A stretch of DNA of 64,000 nt, from assembly GCA_023227825.1 (NCBI GenBank), contig JALOCJ010000006.1, positions 1 to 64,000 of the forward strand. The letters are read 5' to 3'. This DNA comes from Candidatus Cloacimonas sp. GTDB taxonomy: Bacteria; Cloacimonadota; Cloacimonadia; Cloacimonadales; Cloacimonadaceae. Position numbers and translations under genes: made by a program. The notes under the pieces were generated by a model. The model saw nothing but the letters and a program-made list of their open reading frames with translations, did no database searches and was not told where the DNA came from. Positions 21,001 to 28,069 of the stretch are shown one piece after another (the stretch's first letter is position 1; the number at the start of each line of letters is the position of its first letter).

Positions 21001-24000
21001 GATCTGGAGCAATGGTAAAACTCCAAACCATAAATTCCGGTGCTAAAGGATCTGGACATAATCCATCTGCATTGTAAGGTAAAACAGCCCAATACCAGGT
21101 ACTACTAAATGGCAATACAATATCCTGCTCGGAAAGATTTAAGCTGGTATTTACTGTCTCAAACGAATATTCGCCAAAATAACCTTCTTCCGGATTAAAG
21201 GGATTTTCTCCTACTAAAACTTCATAATAAGCAGGATTTCCACCGGTTATAGCAGGAGTCCAATTGACTTCTGCATTTTCCGGGTCTATATAGGTAGCTT
21301 CATTAGCGGGACTAACTAAGGTTACATGATCAGGTGCGCCTGCAGGAGTTAAACGAACAATGACATTATCTACATATACATTGTTATCTCCCCCGGAAAC
21401 AGTAGATTCACCGTAAAAAGCAAGATATTTAGTCCCTGAATAAGTATTCAAACTTATGATATGATTTTCACCAGAAGGAGAGATATTATCATACACATAA
21501 GCAGAACCTGTGTTATTCCATTCCCTAAGAACAGTCGGATTGGTCATCAGAGGGCTATCACTGATCAATACAATAAATCTGTCATCTGGTTGAGCACCTG
21601 GAGTTGGAGGTGTAGCTATTCCACTAAAAGTAGTTAATGCCAAGTCAAATTTCAGTTCATATCCTGTGCCAGGAATTGCAATTGGTGGTGTTACCAACCA
21701 ATACTTTGTAGAACTAGACCATATATTAAGACGAGCAGACATATTTTGAGGAGTAGTTACTACATTGGCAAAATCATCATAAGTCCATCCAGATGTGGTA
21801 GAAGTAGGTGTCTCTGATGGGTATAGCCCAGTTAAGCGTGACCAATTAAGAGGTGGGAAGTTTGTAGTTGTGCCAAAATCTTCCAGCCAAGGGAAAGTAT
21901 AAATAATAGGATCGTCTCTGGTTGTAAAGCTTCTTACTGTAGCTGTAGGTCCTTCTCCGGTATCGTTATAAGCTGAAACTGTCCAATAATAGGTTGTGCT
22001 GTAATCCAGCGGAGTAGTAAGAGTAGTAGTAAGCGATGTAACATCAGCTAACATTGTCACTGGTGGATTATTTGTATCACAATAGAGTTTGTAACCGGTA
22101 GGTATTCCACCGGTTGTAGGTGCTGTCCAAGTGAATGTAGTCAATTCATTTACATTGGTTGCCAGATCTACCGGGGTGCTTAAAGTAGGAGCACCGGGAG
22201 CTTCAGCCGTAATTTCCGGACCAATAATCAGATCAACATAGTAACTTCCACTTTGAAGACCGGTTCTGATTCCGAGGTAATAATTATTTCCGGCAAGAGA
22301 GCTTAAATCCACAACTGTATTATACCAAGTGTAAGTGGCAGCGTGGGTGATATTGCTGCCAATCTGAGTCCATGTAGTTCTATCAGGAGAATATACAATT
22401 TGCAAAGTTCCGGATGTAGAAGAACATAAAGTCCAGAGGTCTAAAGTACTTGTTTCAGTTATCGTTACTTTAGGGGTGGACAGAATATACTGAGTGGAAG
22501 TTGAACCGGATTTGTAAGCAGAAGCAGTTCCATGTTTCTTATAGGTTGTAGATCGTGTCCAATTACCGGTGGAACCATTTGCCCAACCCACAGGCGGGAA
22601 GGTTGTATTTTCAAAGCTTTCTGCTATTTGAGTAACAGTTGGTGTTTTAAAACTCCAAATCGGACAGTCGGTTGCATTTCCATAGATATTACCAGGAACA
22701 ATTTTCCAGTAATAAGTGGTTGCTTCATTAACAGTTACATCATAAGTAGTTGTTTCTTGATTATTCACCAGAGGTGGGTCGGATGTAGGTCCGAAATAGA
22801 CATCATAAGTTTCTGGAATTCCACCAAGTAAAGGAGGGTTCCAGGAAAGGGTTACACTTCCAGGAAGGACCCAACTGTTATTTAAAGGAGAAATAAGAGT
22901 TGCAGGACCTGGTGCTTCAGGAGTAAATTCCGGACCAAAAACCAGATCAACATAGAAACTTGCTGATTGCAAACCGGTTCGGAAACCAAGATAGTAATTA
23001 TTACCTGCAAGAGAACTTAAATCAATAACTGAATTATACCATGTGCTTGCTGCCGCATAAGTAATGTTATCACCAAGTTGAGTCCAGGTAGTTCTATCCG
23101 GAGAATAGACAATTTGTAAAGTTCCTGTTGTTCCACTGCAATATGACCACAGGTCTAAAGTACTTGTTTCAGTTATCGTTACTTTAGGAGTGGATAGAAT
23201 ATACTGTGTGGAAGTTGAACCATATTTATAAGCAGAAGCAGTTCCATGTTTCTTATAGGTTGTATTACGGCTCCAAGTTCCGGGATTTGCCCAACCTACA
23301 GGTGGGAAGGTTGTATTTTCAAAACTTTCTGCCAATTGAGTAGCCGTTGGCGTTTTGAAACTCCAGAGAACTATTCCTGTAGCAGATCCAAAACTATTGA
23401 ACGGGATAACTTTCCAGTAATAGGTTGTTCCAGGTTCTAAAACAGGAGTGTAAATAGTTCCCGTTTGGTTATCACTAACTAAAGTAGTTCCATCTACAGT
23501 GTCTAAATAGACATCATATCCGGTAGGATAATTTCCGCCACTTTGCCAGCTGAGAATATCATTAGTAAAAGCCCAACCGTTATTAAGGGGCCAAACTAAT
23601 ACTGCAGGATTGGGTGGTGAATCAATTATACCAAATTTAATATTAGGACGGCTGCTAGATCTGGTTCCGGCAACTGCAGGAAAAGAAGTATCCTGATATT
23701 TATAAACACAAGTATTAGAGGCAGTAGTATAGCAAAAATTAGGATAGCCGCTTACATAATCTCCATCCCAATTTTCCCATAATATTTCAAGGTTATCTGT
23801 ATTATTCCAGTAAAAAGGAGTGGAAAATACAATATCAAACCAGCCACCTCCATTAAAGGTTAAATTACCCTGAAAGACAGAGGTAAAATTAGTATTATTA
23901 GGATAACCGGAACCGGTTTCATCGGTAGCAGTTCCATAAGTAGCTAAGGTTGTATGCCGGATGTAAACCCTTTGGTCTAACATTTGATAATTGGAAGGGG

Positions 24001-24223
24001 TGTTGCCAACATAGAAAGAAATGGCATCAATATTACCTTCCGAATTTAATCCGGCTGCGTTAATCTCTGTTTTAGTATAAATTGTTTTGCTCCAGCTGTA
24101 GTCATATAATCCATAAAAAGGGACATAAGTTTGTGTGCTTGTTCCCGTTCCGATTATATATTCGGTAGCAAAGGCAAAAGCCACAATTAGCAAGAGCAAA
24201 GGGATAAGTAATAATTTCTTCAT
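18020..24223 (-). CDS. Giant secreted multidomain adhesin-like protein, paralogue of the 8736-15962 product
   Basis: 2067 aa with signal peptide MKKLLLIPLLLLIVAFAFA. Modules: N-terminal beta domain (IIGTGTSTQTYVPFYG, about 20-200); Fn3-like; two jelly-rolls starting AESFENTTFPPVGW at about 298 and 533; Fn3; choice-of-anchor-J type domains near 775 (FPWLEDFGTTTNF) and 1085 (YEEYFDGVTAP); a CARDB-like domain at about 1235-1335 (PADLAATSITGPTFI); an N-terminal-type domain near 1345-1535; two carboxypeptidase-regulatory-like folds at about 1538-1700 (LEGYVRDSITNLPIVGATV); a jelly-roll near 1738; and a final Fn3 (YYVIYAADDPYGTFTVLGYS) with basic tail. No type IX signal. AAGGAG precedes ATG. DNA of about 570 bp (22070-22640) is almost identical to the first giant gene. 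Surface role inferred. Confidence 0.85.
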   Translation of the reverse strand: MKKLLLIPLLLLIVAFAFATEYIIGTGTSTQTYVPFYGLYDYSWSKTIYTKTEINAAGLNSEGNIDAISFYVGNTPSNYQMLDQRVYIRHTTLATYGTATDETGSGYPNNTNFTSVFQGNLTFNGGGWFDIVFSTPFYWNNTDNLEILWENWDGDYVSGYPNFCYTTASNTCVYKYQDTSFPAVAGTRSSSRPNIKFGIIDSPPNPAVLVWPLNNGWAFTNDILSWQSGGNYPTGYDVYLDTVDGTTLVSDNQTGTIYTPVLEPGTTYYWKVIPFNSFGSATGIVLWSFKTPTATQLAESFENTTFPPVGWANPGTWSRNTTYKKHGTASAYKYGSTSTQYILSTPKVTITETSTLDLWSYCSGTTGTLQIVYSPDRTTWTQLGDNITYAAASTWYNSVIDLSSLAGNNYYLGFRTGLQSASFYVDLVFGPEFTPEAPGPATLISPLNNSWVLPGSVTLSWNPPLLGGIPETYDVYFGPTSDPPLVNNQETTTYDVTVNEATTYYWKIVPGNIYGNATDCPIWSFKTPTVTQIAESFENTTFPPVGWANGSTGNWTRSTTYKKHGTASAYKSGSTSTQYILSTPKVTITETSTLDLWTLCSSTSGTLQIVYSPDRTTWTQIGSNITHAATYTWYNTVVDLSSLAGNNYYLGIRTGLQSGSYYVDLIIGPEITAEAPGAPTLSTPVDLATNVNELTTFTWTAPTTGGIPTGYKLYCDTNNPPVTMLADVTSLTTTLTTPLDYSTTYYWTVSAYNDTGEGPTATVRSFTTRDDPIIYTFPWLEDFGTTTNFPPLNWSRLTGLYPSETPTSTTSGWTYDDFANVVTTPQNMSARLNIWSSSTKYWLVTPPIAIPGTGYELKFDLALTTFSGIATPPTPGAQPDDRFIVLISDSPLMTNPTVLREWNNTGSAYVYDNISPSGENHIISLNTYSGTKYLAFYGESTVSGGDNNVYVDNVIVRLTPAGAPDHVTLVSPANEATYIDPENAEVNWTPAITGGNPAYYEVLVGENPFNPEEGYFGEYSFETVNTSLNLSEQDIVLPFSSTWYWAVLPYNADGLCPDPLAPEFMVWSFTIAPDPTITSLPYEEYFDGVTAPALPWGWSAFVNSTSTSAYVRTYSSTTYAQSPPNSVIFSNSSDTNADLRLISPPIDLSARSINRIKLKFYARSSSAGYPILIGTVSAKDSTGIFTQVTSINLTVTKTEYVISLADYVGTDQYICFKHGLGGTYRSLYVDDVKFIELQPADLAATSITGPTFIQAGNSYDYVISVFNEGTAEQSSYTVNLKTGTETLATLNVTTPLASSATAQHTLSWIPAVGGVYPLYGEVILAGDGNPANNNSNIISAYVVDPTMTIIPVGDDASTTTGNYLPLNMYFKNCVTEELYFTDEMHLQTGTITAIVYKNNFVETLIDKPVKIWMAHTDSTSLVNGWLPSTNYTLVFDGTVTFPTGINEVVIPLDTPFNFTGGVLATRVNRPMDTVYYSSSDKFYYTTTAEHTNRSRYLQSDSVVYDPLAPSAAGTVVGYVPNTYFVVQNAVMQQQAVLEGYVRDSITNLPIVGATVTLTERVSTTTNEDGFYHIGFWESLTVDATASMLAYYNLTFTDIALTLGTTVTQNFNLVPMPRVTVSGIVTSNDYPAGLVGATVSISGIENYDTITETGGAFSINNVLGSVDTLSYALTVEKEGYQSYISALNVVETNVNVGTINLVEYLWTPYNLVATHSGNDVSLVWEPAGEPNYYLYDFEVDNGGWVSSGYGDWEWGNTYNVANFVYTYTGSDVTPPPTAHSGTGMWGTKLLTNYNNSGAFSYLTQTIDLSGFTNPQLSFWSWENAFGNFDYCQVAVNGTVVWGPSWDYSSTQWRQRVINLSAYENQSVVIQFQFYATTTVNYAGWYIDDIYIGPASRNIATTQFASRSSQDRWFLNYSVHRFPIADEGTPANWTLIQTGVTDTTYLDTTFGTQPGGKYKWAVIANYSGSLQSEAIISNYLGNVATPQDVVANRVGTTVQLSWTVDPGADYYVIYAADDPYGTFTVLGYSNTNSYTIATPPAKKFFKIASADGEMPVAKGIEPPAAKNKK

Positions 24224-24906
24224 ACAAAAACTCCTTGTTTAGATTTTTTTTCTTGAAGAGTTAGTTTATTGGTTAAACGATAGGCATTACCTTGGTTTTA
24301 AAGCTTAAGGTTTGGGGTTTAATCAATGGCAGGTAAGGGAATGCCAGGTTTGATGTTGAGTAGTGAAAAGGAAGATGAAATGGGACTGCTGTTTTTGCCA
24401 GTGTGACTTCATATAATGTGCGATGATTATAACTAAAATACACCGGTAGAAAAACAGCGGGTTGCATTTCGTTAGGATACAGGGTTGATTTTTTAGCCAC
24501 CGAGACCACCGAGACCACTGAGACCACCGAAAATAACGAGAAAAAAGTTAAAATAAAGAAAGGGATATTAAATATGGGAAATAAGTGTGAATTCAAAGTG
24601 AAGAGGATATTTACTATACAGGAGTATTTAACTAAAAGGATAAAAAAAGGATATACAGCATTAGATAAGAAGAAGAATAAGATAATAGCTGATAGGTATA
24701 AATTTCCTCTCAGATAAACGATACTCTTCAAGCATTGACTAACTTTTACCCCCGAAAAAGTAGCCACCTTTAATTCATCTGGACTCATTTTACCCCTTCC
24801 TCATTTATTAGAGACCAAAGTTCGCTTTTTGCTCTGCTCAGCATGAGAAATATTTCAGCACGCTAATAACAAAAAAAAACAAGAAATAATTTCTATGCCT
24901 AGAGAT
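24224..24906 (-). promoter_or_regulatory. Long 5' leader of the second giant gene
   Basis: The gene-proximal 170 nt and the AATCATCGCACATTAT block (24413-24428) match the leader at 15963-16174. Between them and the promoter at 24907-24934 the sequence is not conserved. It contains a 9-bp repeat tract. The open frame 24273-24788 has an SVVSVVSVVSVA stretch produced by that tract and is unlikely to be a gene. Confidence 0.55.
24497..24532. repeat. Four tandem 9-bp repeats (ACCGAGACC type)
   Basis: ACCGAGACC, ACCGAGACC, ACTGAGACC and ACCGAAAAT follow each other without gaps inside the leader of the 2067-aa gene. It is a simple microsatellite-like tract with no visible function. Confidence 0.8.
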
Positions 24907-24934
24907 ATAATAATCGGATAGAATAACTTGTCAA
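24907..24934 (-). promoter_or_regulatory. Putative promoter TTGACA-16-TATTAT
   Basis: On the minus strand TTTTTTTCTTGACA is followed after 16 nt by TATTAT, identical in boxes and spacing to 5589-5616. It lies between array 5 and the second giant gene and would give a leader of about 680 nt. Confidence 0.5.
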
Positions 24935-24972
24935 GAAAAAAATGAAGTTGTGGGAAGTTATTTTTTAAGTGA

Positions 24973-26037
24973 GTTTTGACTCTAAACCGATTCTTTTGGG
25001 GTGGTGATGTTTTGACTCTAAACCGATTCTTCTGTGGTTGCAACGAGATGTAGACGCAACAGGAAATTTTGTTCGTTGTTTTCAACTTTCAAAGCTGAAG
25101 CTCGGTTTAGAGTTAAAACAAAAATTCGCCCCGAAGTCGCTATTTCTGAATAATTCCAACTCACCCTGCTGATGTGAAAAAATACCTTCTTTCACGATTG
25201 TGGAATTTGAGGGGTTGGTGAAGCTTGGTTGCCAGTGTGCAGGGTTCTTGTTTTAACTCACAATTTTGAGGTTTTTAAGACCAGTTATAATTTTGTTGTT
25301 AGTGTTTTGAGATTGAGGGTTGTGGTTACAGAGTGGGCAGTGGCAAAATTGTAAGTCAAAACAAGTAGTTCGTTTTGACTTTCTGCTTTTCACCGGGTTG
25401 AAACCCGTTGTTAATATGTGTCGTTCCTACGGAACTTTTCTTATACTGGAGAAAGGTTTTGTTCGGTATTATCTAATCACCGGGTTGAAACCCGTTGTTA
25501 ATATGTGTCGTTCCTACGGAACTTATTATTTGGTCTCTGTCTTTCTTCTTTTTAACTCACAATTTTGAAATGAAGAGACCAGTTGTAGCTCGGTTGTTAG
25601 TGTTTTGAGATTGAGGTTTGTGGTTTCAGAGAAGGCAGTGGCAAAATTGTAAGTCAAAACAAGTAGTGGGGAGTTTTGACTTTCTGCTTTTCACCGGGTT
25701 GAAACCCGTTGTTAATATGTGTCGTTCCTACTCTTCTGCATATCCTGCAAAAGGGTTATGCGTCTGCTTGGGTTGAAACCCGTTGTTAATATGTGTCGTT
25801 CCTACGGAACTTTTCTTATAAGGGAGAAAGGTTTTGTTCGGTATTATCTAATCACCGGGTTGAAACCCGTTGTTAATATGTATCGTTCCTACGGAACTTA
25901 TTATTTGGTCTCTGTCTTTCTTCTTTTTAACTCACAATTTTGAGGTTTGGAGACCAGTTGTAGCTCGGTTGTTAGTGTTTTTAGATTGAGGGTTGTGGTT
26001 TCAGAGTTGGCATTGGCAAAATTGTAAGTCAAAACAA
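24973..26037. repeat. Double-hairpin repeat array 5 with nested inserts
   Basis: It opens with two B left arms (24973, 25009) like array 4. The B hairpin ends at about 25122. A hairpins lie at about 25248-25365, 25548-25662 and 25925-26037. CCGGGTTGAAACCCG/GTTCCTACGGAAC elements occur at 25390, 25478, 25696, about 25770 and 25855. The copy at 25696 is cut after GTCGTTCCTAC by a 38-bp element (25732-25769, CTGCATATCCTGCAAAAGGG) that also occurs alone at 4977. The array ends 13 bp from the stop codon of the next gene. Confidence 0.92.
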
Positions 26038-26049
26038 AAATAAATAATT

Positions 26050-28053
26050 TCAATTGCTGCGCACTAAGCGAAAGCCGACATATTGATATCCGCGATTGGG
26101 GTCTCCTTTTTCTCTCCACATAATATTTAGATTTCTACCTTCACCATTCGCAACACTTCCACCGCGGATAACTTTCAGGGTCCCTGTTTCGGGACCTGTA
26201 GGATTGATAAAAGTAGGCAGGGAACGGATATAATTTGCATCATACCAATCCCAAACCCATTCCGATACATTTCCGGTCATATCGTAAATACCATAATCGT
26301 TTGGTTTTTTAGTTCCTGGGGTATGAATTTTGCCGCCGCTGTTATCTCTATTCCAGGAGATTTCATCAGGGTCATCTGAGCCGCTGTAATTATATAGTTT
26401 TCCTGCTTTAGCTGCCATTTCCCATTCTGCTTCAGTAGGGAGACGGTAGCCGTTCGCTTTAAAATCACAAGTTACGACTCTGGAAGCCCCGACTCCTCTA
26501 ATTTTATATGCAGGGGTTAAGCCCTCAGCTTCACTTCTGCCATTGCAATAAATAGCAATATCAAACCAGCTGATGTTATCTACAGGTAAATTTTCTCCAA
26601 ATGTGGAACAATTTGCGGGTTTCATATAAATATTCCATTCTGCCTGAGTAACTTCATATTTGTCAATATAAAAAGAGGATAAGGATACATTAGGATTGAG
26701 ATTATCCCGCAGGCGTCCAAAACCTAAAGTATTTGCTTCAATAAGAACCATATTTTGGGGAGGACGAGGTTTGGGAGCTACAGGTGGAGGATTAACAGTT
26801 GTGATTCTGGGAACAGGGAGCTGCTTACGAAAATCCTCTCTGGGGGTGGGAGTACCGGTTTTCAATTCACCATAAGCTGTTTGGGTTGGTTTTTCGCGAG
26901 GTAATTCAGCAACGGGAACAGAATTATTTACAGTGTCCGATTCCGTATCAGGCATAAGCCAGGAGGAATAAGTTAATTTTTCTCCCTTGCTGCCAAAGAG
27001 AACACTGAAAATATTGGTAGTTAGCAACATTACAATAACTATGATGATAAGTGCAATCAGTATCCAGAAAGGGAGTTCAATTCTGATTTTAGGAATATCT
27101 TTTTTGCTAAGGTCTTCCAATTTATCCGGTAGTGCCTTTTCTGGCTCTGTCCAAATCTCACATTCCGTAACAGGAGGCAGATTGATTAAAGCATTCAGTA
27201 AATCATTTAGGTTACGATAACGCTGTAAAATATTGCGGTGCAAACATTCGGCAAGGATTTTATTGAGGGGAACGCTTACTCCGTATATATATTCAAATTT
27301 TTGGGTGGATAAGCGCTCCTGACGGTATAATGTTTTATAGAAATCGTGTTGGGATAATGCCTGAGCTAAAATAATGGCAATAGAAAACATTTCTTCCCGT
27401 TCATCTCTTTCCTCCCAGGTGATGGCAGAAGAAAGAATTATTCCCTCGTTATTATCATTTATCATTATATTGGTTAAAGCTAGTTGACTGAGAGTAAGTT
27501 GATATTGATGTAAAGTAATAGCTGTGTTTACTATTTGGATTGCTATAAAGCGGATAAAGTCCTCAGTTAATTTTTCCGGATTATGGGTTTTTAGGTCAGC
27601 CAAAGAAACGCCGTGAATGAATTCCACGACCATAAAAGGAGGATCAAAATGCGGGTCAATTTCAATCACTTTGGGAAGGTGTTTATCTTCCAGTTTATTA
27701 AGTTGTTGTAAACGCTGTTGAAGGTTAAAAATATTGGTAATATTACTTAAACTTGCCTTATAGAAAAGCTTCAGGAGAAATTCTTTGCCATCCTTTTCCA
27801 CAATATATTTTATTCCCTCTGCATCTTTATTCAGTATTTTAATTATAGTATAATCCCTGAATGTGGTTCCAGGATTCATAAGCAAACGAGTATTTCTGCG
27901 GGAAATAGTTTCAGCAGATTTCTGAGCTTTTTCTTTTTTAGTTTCCTCTTGTTTTGGTTTTTCCTGTTCGGGAATTTGATTTTCCCCGCAGACGGGACAG
28001 AATTTTGCTTTTCCCGGGATGGGGTTTCCACAATTTATACAATATTTAGTAAT
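26050..28053 (-). CDS. Zinc-ribbon / pseudokinase / transmembrane / FGE-fold protein with a likely ATT start
   Basis: About 667 aa if translation begins at ATT (28051-28053), placed 5 nt after a perfect AGGAGG. A stop codon lies three codons further upstream, so no ATG, GTG or TTG is available there. This start adds a clear zinc ribbon (YCINCGN ... FCPVCGENQ, residues 4-25) ahead of the TTG at 27885. Then comes a kinase fold (about 60-300) with the VAIK-type lysine kept (FLLKLF) but HRD replaced by TLSQLALTNIMI and DFG replaced by LSS. A membrane segment follows (FWILIALIIIVIVMLLT, about 327-345), then a Pro-rich linker and an FGE/SUMF1-like domain (about 435-667; YEVTQAEW, GYRLPTEAEWEMA, DMTGNVSEWVWDWY, GFRLVR). 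The GGSV-AN site has no Cys where active FGE has one, so sulfatase activation is unlikely. It follows ileS by 16 nt. A sensor or scaffold role is inferred. Confidence 0.82.
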   Translation of the reverse strand: MTKYCINCGNPIPGKAKFCPVCGENQIPEQEKPKQEETKKEKAQKSAETISRRNTRLLMNPGTTFRDYTIIKILNKDAEGIKYIVEKDGKEFLLKLFYKASLSNITNIFNLQQRLQQLNKLEDKHLPKVIEIDPHFDPPFMVVEFIHGVSLADLKTHNPEKLTEDFIRFIAIQIVNTAITLHQYQLTLSQLALTNIMINDNNEGIILSSAITWEERDEREEMFSIAIILAQALSQHDFYKTLYRQERLSTQKFEYIYGVSVPLNKILAECLHRNILQRYRNLNDLLNALINLPPVTECEIWTEPEKALPDKLEDLSKKDIPKIRIELPFWILIALIIIVIVMLLTTNIFSVLFGSKGEKLTYSSWLMPDTESDTVNNSVPVAELPREKPTQTAYGELKTGTPTPREDFRKQLPVPRITTVNPPPVAPKPRPPQNMVLIEANTLGFGRLRDNLNPNVSLSSFYIDKYEVTQAEWNIYMKPANCSTFGENLPVDNISWFDIAIYCNGRSEAEGLTPAYKIRGVGASRVVTCDFKANGYRLPTEAEWEMAAKAGKLYNYSGSDDPDEISWNRDNSGGKIHTPGTKKPNDYGIYDMTGNVSEWVWDWYDANYIRSLPTFINPTGPETGTLKVIRGGSVANGEGRNLNIMWREKGDPNRGYQYVGFRLVRSN

Positions 28054-28069
28054 GACTGCCTCCTAATCA

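Noticed and set aside
24273..24788. 171-aa minus-strand frame upstream of the second giant gene
   Set aside because: The SVVSVVSVVS stretch comes from a 9-bp DNA repeat; the rest is leader sequence.
1..26037. CRISPR array
   Set aside because: Repeat units are too long, spacers are not unique and no cas genes are present.
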